From Amaurobius ferox (taxonomy: Eukaryota; Arthropoda; Arachnida; Araneae; Amaurobiidae), in assembly GCA_951213105.1 (NCBI GenBank), contig OX578150.1:22502522-22566521 (forward strand): 64,000 nt of DNA, written 5' to 3'. Positions 1 through 10,745 of the stretch are shown here, one piece after another. Each line of letters starts with the position of its first letter. Position 1 is the first letter of the stretch. The translations under genes and the position numbers were made by a program. The notes under the pieces were generated by a model that saw only the letters and a program-made list of their open reading frames with translations, had not been told where the DNA came from and did no database searches.

Positions 1-880
1 ATGCCCTAAGTGGCCGCTTAGATTACTTATTGGCTAATACAGTCCCGTTTACATAAATACGATACATAGTTGAAAGATACTCACTTCTTGACTGGATGTT
101 TTGCTACATCTGTGTAGAATAATAGATCTCCTAAGACGGCCTTAGATTTCGAGATATGAACATTTATTAGGCGCAGATTTAGGTTGCAAAGTATATTTTT
201 ATGTATGCAGAAGACGTGCAGAGGTCTTTCAGCACGTCTTCCATCCATTTTTTCGTTATTTGGAATCATTTTCTTCTCAGGACAGACGGATATACAAAAT
301 ACCAATTCAGAGTTTTGTTATAATATGGCACTATGAAAACGACCCATCCTGATACATGAAACTGATTTATGAGACGCATGACATTGTCATTTACCGAAAA
401 ATTCCAGAAGAATACCTCTCCTGCTTTTGACCAAATCCTCCGCTTTATCTTCAGTGTCATATATATTCCTGTGCCTTTTTCGTTTACTGACCATATCTCT
501 TCAAAATTATTCTTCGAAAAAGCTTCACACTTTTTCAACATTTTGAAGGTTCTTTTTGTGATGTTTTGCTCAAGACCGGTCATCTTATTGAACGATTTCC
601 AATTTGAAGCGACATATCTGAACTTTGTATGACTTACAACTGTAAAATACTTTTTCACACTTTTTCTTAATTGTAAATGATTTTATCGTGGAGGTTTTAT
701 CATGAAAGTTTTTATCATTAAAAGAAAATGAATTATTCCAATAGAAAACTTCAAATATGCATTGTTGTAAAATAAAAGCTTGTAACAACGCATTGTTGAA
801 AACTTACCATTGTTTAACTATTGTTTGAAATAAAAATCATTATTATGGTTAAAATAAGCCTTAAACCACAAAGTATTGGG
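1..880. other. AT-rich stretch, nothing recognised
   Basis: No known repeat or gene is recognised. The longest reading frame is 130 codons on the minus strand (266-658), rich in K, N, F and I, with no domain I know. An open frame of that length can arise by chance in 64 kb of AT-rich DNA, so I do not call it a gene. Confidence 0.4.
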
Positions 881-884
881 AGTT

Positions 885-1045
885 AACTAACCAATCGCAG
901 CTCATTTATTTTGGGCCAATCAGTGTCATTGAAATTGTGTTGTGTACTACGAGTTGTGTACATTTAAACGTGTTGTGTACTACGTATAAAACACGCGTAA
1001 TGAGTATCTAAATAACCATTCGCTTTACCACTTGCGACTCCCAGA
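885..1045 (+). promoter_or_regulatory. Promoter-like module: two CCAAT boxes, direct repeat, TATA box
   Basis: CCAAT pentamers lie at 891-895 and 916-920. A 13-bp direct repeat, gttgtgtactacg, lies at 939-951 and 972-984. A TATAAAA lies at 985-991. The spacing (CCAAT about 70-95 bp upstream of TATA) is that of an ordinary animal RNA polymerase II promoter, which would start transcription near 1015-1025. No credible coding region follows; a decayed Tc1 element begins about 60 bp downstream. It could be a host promoter, a transposon promoter or chance. Confidence 0.35.
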
Positions 1046-1071
1046 AAACAAATATTTAAAGTTTAAATACA

Positions 1072-1585
1072 CTATGGTGCAAAAAAATATATACACCCCT
1101 AAAAAATTATGCTACAGCCGCGAAACTTGGCATGCAATGTCGTTTAAAGAGTTATGCAAATGATCAAACTGTCAGCGCCAATGATGCTATAGGGCTCATG
1201 AAACGCGCATGAGAACGACGCATCGTGTGACATTTAAAACGACTGGTGTTCTCACTAAAGAGCTATTGAAACTGTATTTTCTGCTTGATACTGCAAGTTG
1301 TGTACAAAAATACCTTTGAGACGTACTTGACGGCGCTACGAACAATTGTCGGATTTAGAGAGAGTCCGCTTCATAGGCCGAAGGAAAGCTGATTGGTCCT
1401 ACAAACGTATTAGACGCCATCTTGATCGGAGCGATATGGTAGTATCTCGGTGTTGGCAACAGAGGATCAGAGACAGCCATCTAGAAGAGATTAGAGCGAG
1501 AATGACGTTATATTTGACAGTGTTAACTAGTTGTACAGAGAATGTCCACAAGATCACTGGTCGGCAAACTATATGAGCATTACCT
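1072..1585 (+). pseudogene. Tc1/mariner transposase remnant, N-terminal helix-turn-helix only
   Basis: An open frame at 1346-1576 encodes the first DNA-binding region of a Tc1-like transposase, with the characteristic ADWSYKRIRRHLDRSD and a following RCWQQ. In the family these helices bind the transposon ends. Upstream, 1078-1340 looks like the element's 5' untranslated part, with an internal atgcaaatgatcaaact shared with 7425-7440. The frame loses similarity after about residue 50 and stops. The DDE catalytic domain and a matching right end are absent, so the fragment is dead and 3'-truncated. Confidence 0.75.
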
Positions 1586-1994
1586 TACCGAATCACGTTG
1601 TCTGCTAGTTATTATGAATTTGAATAAGGAAAAAGCATGTGTCTACATTTCAATGAGCGATTTTTGCCGCATTTTCATTGCTACAAATTAGAGATTTTGA
1701 GATATTTCAAAACAGAACCTTATTCGTTTTATACACTAAAATTAATTTACTTAAAATGGAGAAACAAGCCTTAAGTTACTCAAATTCAAAGCTGTACAGA
1801 ACTTTCTTTAGAAATTCTAGCAATTTGGCCTGCCATTACAGCCACGTTTTGATTGCTACAAAGTGCAATTTTACAAAAGTGTTTTTAAATAAAGCCCAAT
1901 TTGTTTTATATACCATAATTGGTAAACTTTCTATTAACGAAGTAGCAATAATATAATATATTCAAATTTACAAACGTACATATATTTATTACAT
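1586..1994. other. AT-rich spacer, nothing recognised
   Basis: Only short chance frames, the longest 92 codons at 1678-1956. No repeat, promoter or RNA gene is seen. Confidence 0.5.
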
Positions 1995-1997
1995 AAG

Positions 1998-2806
1998 TAG
2001 TATATTACTTTCTCTACAATACATGGTAATGTATAGGGAAAGTATTGGAGTCATGCCAAAATTGCATCTCGAGTTTTCGACGAATCTACACGTTTTGGGA
2101 CCTCTAGATGACGAACAAACTATTTTTAGCATGATGTCTGTGTGTGTGTCTATACAACGTATGTATCCAATTAACTCAAAAACTAATGGACCGAATTTCA
2201 TTAAATTTGAAGTCATTTGTTGGTGACCCTGGTGCTGATTAGATTTTGATACAATTCGGGATAAAAGAACCTGCCTTTTTTGCGAATTGGCCAGCAAAAA
2301 TGTCTGTATCCACTCTAGCTGAAAAATTAATTGACCAAATTTCACAATATTTGGTGGATAAATCACTTATTGTTTACCCTGGTGCTGATTAGATTTTGGT
2401 ATAATTCGGCAAATAGGAACTCGCCTTTTTTCGTGAAATAGCCCGCAAAAATCTAAAATAAAATATTACATATGCTTAAATGTATCAATTAAATGCTCTT
2501 TGCATACGTAATATTTGACGATGAAGAGAATAAGATCAATCCTATTATTCTAGATTTAGCCGTTCTCGAGATATTTTAGTTTCTCGTATTTCTCGCATTT
2601 TCGCTACGCCACCTTTGAAATAAACCCAGTTACCAAATGAAAGCGAAAATAAAATTAAAATTGCAAATTCAGTGTAATTTAAAATAATTATGGGTGTTAT
2701 TTTGTGCAATTAAACTCAATTTAATGAATTATTGAAGAAATAAAGAGAACTTGAATATATGTGTGAGGAAAAGTCATCTGCTGCCCACATCAGATTTTTT
2801 ATCTTC
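1998..2806 (-). mobile_element. Hairpin-ended repeat, family 1 (Helentron-like, non-autonomous)
   Basis: One of many copies in the window. Read on the minus strand it starts near TCTGATGTGGGCAGCA and ends in an imperfect hairpin based on ACTTTCCCT...AGGGAAAGT at 2009-2045. The body carries phrases found in every copy, such as ctggtgctgattagatttt and the region of ttctcgagatattttag. The short frames inside it are not genes. A 12-bp 5' segment that is the reverse complement of the 3' hairpin arm, plus no visible target duplication, resembles the structure of Helentron-associated elements (DINE-1/HINE type). That assignment is inference. Confidence 0.65.
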
Positions 2807-3149
2807 TTATTCCGCCGCATCCAAAAAAGGAAGATTGCCACAATTCTGTAGTTTGACAAAAATATGATCTTTTCATTCTAACCGTTTTTTTTTTTTAATT
2901 TGTCTATAATTTAATATGTTTCTGTTAATTTTAAACCCAAACCATAAAAACCGAAGTTTTGGATCGTTGTCTTTTGACGGTTTGCTATAGATTTCACTAT
3001 GAGGAAGGGGAATTAGACGTCTGTGTGCATACGTGACAAATGGTTATGCACTACTGCGCATGCGTTGAAACTAATGGATTTGATGGGAATAAACACAGAA
3101 TACTATACTCAGAAGGTTCACTCCCATAGGAACCTATGGCAACATCGTT
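2807..3149. other. AT-rich spacer
   Basis: Nothing recognised apart from an NRF-1-like palindrome, tgcgcatgcg, near 3055-3064. Confidence 0.4.
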
Positions 3150-3262
3150 AACATAGGATTTCGCATAGAGCGTTCGAGGAGCCAACCATCGCAGCTATGA
3201 CGTATAAAAAGCTCGACTGCTAGATTTGGCGACTATCGCTCAATTGGCGATTTTATGTTAAT
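3150..3262 (+). promoter_or_regulatory. Second promoter-like module with TATAAAAA
   Basis: TATAAAAA lies at 3203-3210 in a locally more GC-rich stretch. Just upstream is gccaaccatcgcagct, which resembles the ccaatcgcagct at 891-902 of the first module. A start site would be expected near 3235. No downstream coding exon can be identified. Confidence 0.3.
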
Positions 3263-4070
3263 GCGGCCAAAAAAAAAAAATTACGGAACTGTACTTTTAT
3301 AATTTTTTTAAACTATAAACATGATCAGCATTTAAAAATACTTTTATCTGTAATATGTGTAAATTTAAATAAATAAACATAGATATATATATTTAATTCA
3401 TGCAATCATAAACTAAATAAAAAAAATAACGCATTGCATCACTGTAAATCATTATACACCAAAAATTACAAGCTAACATATCCAAAAGACTAAAATATTA
3501 TATAATATTTTCATCCTAAAAAGTATACTAGCGAGTTGATTGTTAAATTGCTTAGTTCTTAATTTATTCTGGGATGCTGTTATTATATATATATATATAT
3601 ATTTTAAATAGACTAATAATCTTATACTAAATAACAAATTTACATAAATTAATTATCAAAGGTGTCGAACTCAATCGTTAATTAGAAAGGGGGGGGGGTA
3701 TTATTTTCCACATTACGTCAGTTAGTAAAAAACATGTAAAATATATGCACATTCAATATCATACTCAACTTTCTCTAGAAAAAGCTATCCAAATATCAAT
3801 TTTTATACATTTTATATGAATGAGGAAAAGGTTTTTTAACTAATAATGCCACTGCTTCTTAGAATTTAATCTAGTCGGCAGTGATAATACTGCACCAATT
3901 TCTTATGATGCACGTGCATAGGATGAAATATGGGATGGATAACAAATAAATTTTTTATTTAAATAAAAATAAATTACATACCTTGTAAACGTAATTCCTT
4001 TTCTTTTAGTAATCCATAAAAAATAAAATAATTGATTATAAAATCTAAAATAGCAGCGAAATTATGTTTA
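3263..4070. other. AT-rich spacer with simple repeats
   Basis: Contains an (AT)n run near 3583-3602 and a G9 run near 3690. No gene or known element is seen. Confidence 0.5.
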
Positions 4071-4193
4071 CCACGTGTAAACATGCGATGATCGAACAAC
4101 ATTCTTCCAACTTCCAAGTGTTTCGTTCAGTGCCAAATAGGGTTACATTAGCAGAACGTCTTGGCGAAAACCGGCACAGACCATCGTCAAGCG

Positions 4194-4218
4194 TGCCAAC
4201 CTTGATGTTTTGGTTGGC
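4194..4218. repeat. Short hairpin, gccaacc / ggttggc
   Basis: Perfect 7-bp inverted arms around a 10-nt loop in a locally GC-richer stretch (4070-4260) that also holds an E-box, cacgtg, near 4072. Too short to assign a role. Confidence 0.4.
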
Positions 4219-4259
4219 GGTTGAGGACGCTTGAGTCGAGTGAAAAATCTGTTTATATT

Positions 4260-4782
4260 AGTCTGTGGGAATAAAAGGGGAAATGATTTTGGTTCAGAAC
4301 TGGCATTTAAAAATGGCGTCTTGTTATCTGTATTATTTATGTAGCGAATACTTATTCAGGGCACTCCAGGTATTTGGTTCTAGCATTTCACAGATATATA
4401 CATTTTTAAGTATTATTTCTATTATATTCGAAATGCTTCAATGCGTATTACCAACTTACATAATAAGGTAAAATGTTCGGTTTGAAGCAATAAAAATAAT
4501 TTTAGAAAATTATTTTTTTAGTATATTCAGACACAGTCGAATCTGCTTTAAACGAAATTTCAAAGGATCGGAAGAATTTTCCGTCTCGCAAAGGTGCGTT
4601 TCATGCAGGTTTCCGTTCCATGCAGGTTATTTTAGGAAACCCAGAACTTAAGGTTTAGCTGGAAATGCAGATAGTCTATATGTAATTGCTTACCTATATA
4701 TAACTTTAAAAATTCTGAAAAGCTTAACGCATTTGTCAAGTCCAAAAATGATATTAAGAAAGGATGAAAGCTATTTAAAAAA
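4260..4782. other. AT-rich spacer
   Basis: Only short chance reading frames. No repeat family recognised. Confidence 0.4.
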
Positions 4783-5590
4783 ATCTGATGTGGGCAGCAC
4801 ATGACTGTCCCTGCAGACTCATATTCACGTTCCCTTTATTACTTCAGTAATTCATTATATTGAGTTTAATAACACAAAATAACACCCATAATTATTTTAA
4901 ATTGCCCTGAATTTGCACTTTTGATTCAACTTTCGTTCTCATTTGGTAATTGGACTTATTTTTAATGGTGTCGGAGCGAAAATGCTAAAAAACTACAATA
5001 TCTCGAGAAAGGCTAGTCCTAGTGCAATGAGGTTGGTCTTATTCTTTTCATCGTTAAACATTACGTATAAAACAAGCATTTAGTTGATATATTTGAGCAT
5101 ACGTAGTTTTTATTTTAGATTTTGACAATTTTTGCAGGTCATTCCGCCAAAAAATGCAGGTTATTTTTTTCCGAATCGTACCAAAAACGAATCAGCACCA
5201 GGCTCACATACGAGTGACTTATCTACCAAATTTTGTAAAATATGATCTATTAGTTTTTAAGCTAGAGTGGATAGAGGCAATTTTTGCAGGCCATTTCACA
5301 AAAAAAGGCGGATTCTTTTATCCCAAATCGTACCCAAATCGTACCCAAATCTAATCAGCACCAGGATCACATACAACCTATAAAATGTTTGAAATTTGTT
5401 CCATTAGTTTTTGAGTTAGAGTGGATACATACATTGCACAGACAGACACACAGACGTCACGCTAAAAATAGTTTTTTTGTATTTCAGAGATCTCAAAACG
5501 TGTAGATCCGTCGAAAACTCGAGTTGTAATTTTCGGCATGATTCCAATACTTTTCCTATATATTACCATGTATTGCAGGAAAAGTAAACA
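4783..5590 (+). mobile_element. Hairpin-ended repeat, family 1
   Basis: Full-length plus-strand copy. It runs from TCTGATGTGGGCAGCACATG at 4784 to the terminal hairpin at about 5555-5588. Within it a segment of about 120-130 bp (attccgcaaaa...aatcagcaccagg...) is present in two to three tandem versions (5140-5400), the same internal unit that is amplified at 57825-58500. Confidence 0.7.
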
Positions 5591-5739
5591 GTATACAATT
5601 TATGGATATATTAAGAGAAATAAGTAATATATTAATAATTGTTGCATACTTTTCTTATAATAAAATCCTTCCTTCTGAGGATACGATCTTCCTTTTTTGT
5701 GAATTAGTTGAACAGTTATTGTACACCGGTTTCTTGCAC

Positions 5740-5885
5740 CCGCATAACTGTCACCGTTTAGCTGTGACTACTGTGCCTGCTAAAAACGTGTACTGCTAAA
5801 AACTACTGTGCCTGCTAAAAGCTAAGTGCCTGTTAAAAACGTCACCGCTAATTAGTGACAGCTAAAGAAATTAGCCGCTAACTGA
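5740..5885. repeat. Degenerate minisatellite, ctgctaaaaac units
   Basis: Five or six imperfect units of about 18-30 bp built on gtgcctgctaaaaacgt and variants, within an otherwise unrecognised stretch (5591-6105). Confidence 0.5.
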
Positions 5886-6139
5886 AGGGCCGCAGCTAGT
5901 AAATATACAAACATATTTTAAATATAGATTAGCAGAAAAATTATAGTTTGAACAAATATTACATATAGTTTAAAAATATGAATTACAATTTAAAACATGC
6001 CAGACACGCCCCTGTTTAAAAGTCACACTTGAATTTTGCTAATTTATGTTCGAATTTTATTCAGAAATTATAGAAAATTGAAATAATAAAATTTATTTCA
6101 TATACTTTATTTAAAAGCATGCTGGATTCCATAATTATT

Positions 6140-7010
6140 ACTTATCCTACATATATAGTAAAATGTATATTGAAAGTATTGTGATGGGGTCGAAATTCGA
6201 ATTGTAGTTTTCGGTGGAAGAGCACGTTTCAAGCATCCCTGAACTGAAATAGAATGTTTTAAAGATGATGTCTGTGTGTGTGTATGAATGTATAATAGTG
6301 TGTGTGTATGCATGTTAGTGGAATATGTGTGTTTGTGTGTTCGCTTCATTCATTGAGATTCCATTTCTGTACATGTGATATCTCGCGGACGAATACAGTG
6401 TTTTGAATAAATTTTGTAAGATTATTAGAATCGGTAAATACTGCAGTCTTATTGATTTTAAACGTCATCGAACGTTTGGAAGACCCCCCCCCCTCCAAAA
6501 TTTCGAATGAAATTTTGAAAAGGTCATTTAAAATCAGAATCCTTGAAAATGTTTTATAAATAACCATAGCGCTAATTTTGATTAGATTGGCATAAATATT
6601 TGAACACATTAAGCAACCTTGCGATGTTGCACGTTTTCCAAATAAATTTATAAAAAAAAATTACATAAAATTAAACTATCGTGAAATACGTTCACTTTCC
6701 CTATGCAATATTATGCGCAAATTTCTTGGCATCATTCTCGTGAATTTAGTTCATTCGACTGGAGACGGAAAATACTTTGTGAATAGCTTTATATTTTGAA
6801 TTTTGATGTTGAACAATTCGGCAATAATCATTTATTCGTCTGTCTATAACGCGTGGCGATAAATTTGGCGTAATATTGTCACGTTCGCGACTTTTTTATT
6901 GATATTAAACTGCCAAAAATATCGCCAAAATTACAAAACTGACTCTAAATAAACAAAAATGGCGCCAAATTGATGAATTAATTAAAATATTTTAATACAT
7001 AGACTATGTT
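6140..7010 (-). mobile_element. Hairpin-ended repeat, family 2 (diverged copy)
   Basis: Matches 48759-49690 and, inverted, 60952-61866. Shared parts include a gtgatggggtcgaaattcg-like end, the attcgtccgcgagatatcac-like segment, the gatcattctcgtga region and the ggcga-rich segment near 6855-6975. The far end is decayed; a short family 2 fragment also persists at about 7185-7210. Confidence 0.55.
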
Positions 7011-7359
7011 GCTTATTGCTGATTCTATGAATATTGATAACTACCGAGTTTGATTTTCACGAAATATAAGTTAATAAGTTTTTTCCAAATAGTTTTACAT
7101 GTTGTCATCTAGAAAAGCTGCTAATTGTTCAATCTTAAAACCATTGCACCGTGTATCTTGTGTATCATTTTGTCTCTGTGAAAGAAGTAAATTCATTGCA
7201 TTACGTAGTAAAAGCCTTATGCAGTTCATATCACATATTTTTGAAGTCCGGATATGCGACTCACGGGTTGAGATGCAATCCGACGGCCCTGCAGAAGCGT
7301 ATATATACAAATCGTGTTATTGTTTGAATAATAAACACTCTTTTCCCCACAATAAAAAA

Positions 7360-7495
7360 AAAGCACCCCTAAAAAGTAATCCGATCATCTCGAAATTTCG
7401 TATGCAAATTCCTTTATACCAAGTATGCAAATGATTAAACTCTGTTCAGCTAAATAATCCAAAATGAATGACCTCTGTTCAGCTAAATAATCCCA
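7360..7495. mobile_element. Tc1-like untranslated fragment with a 35-bp tandem duplication
   Basis: The phrases acccctaaaaa and gtatgcaaatgattaaac match the 5' part of the Tc1 remnant at 1090-1170. Immediately after, ctctgttcagctaaataatc occurs twice, about 35 bp apart. Confidence 0.45.
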
Positions 7496-7593
7496 TCCGG
7501 ATCTTATTGTCCTTTGTAAGCCTGGATCTAGGTTTTTTTGCCGTCTAAAGCTGAAAGCGATTTGGCCTCTCCCTCTCTGCCGTTCATGTTTCT

Positions 7594-7843
7594 GTTAACC
7601 TTTTGCTTACGGGTGGGATAGCGTCAATCCCAAGTGAAGAACCTCTCAAAAAGACAGGTATTTGACATACTCTATTCCAAACAGTTCGATCCCCTTTTGC
7701 AGACATTTGCGTCCATGGATACCAATGTCATGGCCGCCAAAGGGAGTTCGAACGTTTTGGAATAGGGTATGTCAAATACCTGTCTTTTTGAGAGGTTCTT
7801 CGTTTGGGATTGAGGCTGTTCCACCCGTAAGAAAAAGGTTAAC
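7594..7843. repeat. 250-bp foldback hairpin with arms of about 97 bp
   Basis: The left arm (7594-about 7691) and right arm (about 7747-7843) are inverted copies with roughly 90 percent identity. They start and end in gttaacc / ggttaac and share acctctcaaaaagacaggt and its complement. The loop is about 55 nt. It could be a miniature inverted-repeat transposon or a source of double-stranded RNA. No coding potential is supported. Confidence 0.7.
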
Positions 7844-7949
7844 ATTTATAAGCTGTAATGGAATAAACATTGCTAAGTCGTTATTTTTGAACCAGTTTTA
7901 ATCCCAATGTTTGCCAAGTGAATGGATGTCTCCACCGAATGAAATATTT

Positions 7950-8345
7950 TAACTTTTTACCTTCCTCCTTCCCCCTCCCCTCCCCTAGGGAGGTTAATGG
8001 CGTCACGAACAAAAACAGTTGTATAGCAGCTATTTTTCACAACAATTGAAATTACAAGTCTCATGATTATTGAGCCATAAATAACCCTTTTTATGCATGA
8101 TTATGCCAAATTTTGCCCTTTTGCCCTAGGCTGCCATTTAAAAAAAATATTAAATTTCGAATAAAATTCATAGTATTTGTTTGAATTTAAAAAAAAAAAT
8201 TCTAGATATTTGTAAATGTTTTGATAACAAAGCTGGATATAAAGTTTCGTAGAAATCAATTAATATTTGTGACTGCTATTACGGCTTTGTGTTTATAGAC
8301 TTTGCCTTTGCAGTTTCATGTGGCCTGAATTAAATTGTATATGAA
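7950..8345 (+). mobile_element. Diverged fragment of repeat module 3
   Basis: Matches the module at 39835-41090 through the pyrimidine-rich ctccccctaggg-like stretch, ggcgtcacgaacaaaaacag, the attgagccataaataaccc segment and the gctgccat segment. Both ends are lost. Confidence 0.5.
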
Positions 8346-10440
8346 TTTTGAGCCAGCCACGTGGAAGAACTGAAAATGTTAGTTCCCATAGAAGAAATGC
8401 TGCCACTGCAAATTTTGATTATTTCATGATGACGAGCATATAATGAGTGAGAAACTAGTCCATGGATGCTAGTATCTGCAAAAGGAGTGTCGTCTCCATT
8501 ATATCCTATTCACAAATTGATATATTAGAATGTTGCAAAACTATAAGAGCAAAACAGTTTTATCAAGCTATTTTCACAAAAAAATATGACTGGAGAAACA
8601 AATATGAGCAAGATAAATAGCAGATCTATTTTGAAGTTGAAATTGGGGCTGCAGCTAATATATTTCACACGACGTCTTTGACGAAAAAGTATTTTAGCTA
8701 TATTTCAGGCATTTAAAACTAACTTGGATGTACTCGGAAAGCTGTATCTATTTACTCATATTTGTTTCCATTCACCTATTACGTGTACATATATTATGTA
8801 GATCGTTATCATAGAGACAAAATATCAATTTAGAATGTTCTGATATTAAAATATGGAATTATATGAGCGTTTTGCTGTCTAAGAAAAGCTGAAACCACTT
8901 TATGTGAAATATCAGTTAGCACGGACTGCAGGCTAGGCACTATCAGTGCCTATTATATATTCTATTATATATTTATTTGTTACATATAAAGAAGTTAACA
9001 TGTTTGAATTAATGTAAAGAAAAAGCTATTCCTCTGAAAGTCAAATTTTTCAAGTAACACACTAAGTTAGAGTGCAAATCTCAACTTGTTTATTTCTGGT
9101 GATATCAATTCAAATCCATAGCATCTATTCAAATGGTATATAACTTCTTAATACTTCTGTCAAGAAATCAGGCATAAAAAATTAGGTGACAATTCATATT
9201 CTTTAAGAAAGTACTATTACAAATTTATATTCTCAAAAGCAGCAGTTTATTTATTTTGATCTATTGGTATCTTTTATTCATATAGAAACAAGGAGCGAGC
9301 ATTAAAAGAGAACTAGAGTCAGTATGTGCATACTGATTGTCAAAATTTTTAATGTTCCAACGTTCCAAGTATCAGTTGTTACATTGAAAATGTTTGAAGT
9401 AAATAAAAGTTCAATAAAGAATGCCAAGAAATTGACTTATATATTTAAAAGTATGCACTGGTTGTAACTGATGGACTTACCTGGTTAAAGATACCCCCCC
9501 CCCCCTCCGCCTCCCAACTACAGGAAAAAATCTATTCGACTTTTTTTTTAATTACACTAAATCAAGACACAAATCATATTGTAATTGTTAATGTGTGTAA
9601 AAATTTCTTTAAAATCCAGAAGAAGGTGTATTGAAGTACTTTAATTGTAAATCCATTGACACAGTTCTATAAAAATATAGGTATGTCATTCTTTTGGTTT
9701 TGCCACATTGTTTTTTTTTCGGTTAGTGACAGTAGCATAGCATTACTCACACCTATTCAAATGGTAAAGAAACCAATATGCATATCTATTTGTTTAGAAT
9801 TTAATGGGAACAGCAAACAATTGATATATATAAATTTCGGAGCATATCAGTTATTAAAAATTTTTAGCAAAGAAAATTATTAGCACATCACTGGGTATAT
9901 AGAGTGGGATGGATTACCCACCCTCTACACTATATATTTTACCTAGGATTACATTGTAAGCCTGCATTTTTATTAATTTTAGATTAATTTTCTAAAATAA
10001 CATTCACATTTTTTGTCCAAAATATTCCATTGTATGGCTTTTTCTTTTAAATCAAACACATAGTTTTGTTTACAAACTTGCATAAATATTTGAAACCGAC
10101 TTCAAAAAAGGTTATGGTAACCCACATTTAAACGGTTATGTATTCTGTTTTGGATACGGAATACAATATCAAATGGGCATAAGGTGCCTTTAATAAATAT
10201 AATACATATAACACAAGCATTTTAAACTGTATGCTGTATATAAATTTTTCCCGTAAATGAAGCATTTTTATCATTGATCAAGTAGCAGTAATAATAATAT
10301 ATTTTATTTAATTCTTTAGTTTAAAATCATATCAAAAGCAAATAAATATGTGTGTATGAAGTACAATACATAACGAAATATATCTAAGGAAAATGTAAAC
10401 ACGTATAATCTCGAAGACGACAGGTTTTGTCTTAAACTGT
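8346..10440. other. AT-rich spacer
   Basis: No gene seen. Holds a C-rich run near 9496-9507 and a small hairpin at 9896-9937 (tatatagagtggg paired with its near complement). The 75-codon frame at 9656-9883 has no recognisable content. Confidence 0.5.
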
Positions 10441-10444
10441 CAAA

Positions 10445-10745
10445 CTTCAAAGTGTATACTAGGCTCCGCCCATGACGTCATTTAACTTAGCCAATAGCGA
10501 AGAATCGGCCTCACAGCAGGGGGTATAGCCAAGGCTATCTAAAACAAGGCTCGGACATCTAGGAATCATGGGATACGTGACGTCAGCCGCGGGGGGATCT
10601 GCAATCACTCCGCGTGTACGAAAGTGTATTGAAGTTTCAGGAGTGACTTTCAAAAATTCATATTTTTAAATAAAAAAAATAATTTAAATACTTGCCCACT
10701 AGGATTATAGTGTCTACTAAAAACAGGACTTCATAAATGGTGAGT
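10445..10745 (+). promoter_or_regulatory. GC-rich CRE/CCAAT/GC-box island with possible short first exon
   Basis: The most GC-rich patch of the first 13 kb. In order: an Sp1-type ggctccgccc (10462-10471), a perfect CRE tgacgtca (10473-10480), a CCAAT box (10491-10495) and a second tgacgtca (10578-10585). At 10737-10739 an ATG is followed directly by a consensus splice donor (atg|gtgagt), as in genes whose first coding exon holds only the start codon. No matching downstream exon could be placed. A 64-codon minus-strand frame over the same bases is probably incidental. A decayed transposon end is the alternative. Confidence 0.4.

Noticed and set aside
266..658. 130-codon minus-strand reading frame
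   Set aside because: No domain, splice site or promoter, and a frame of this length is expected about once by chance in this much AT-rich sequence.
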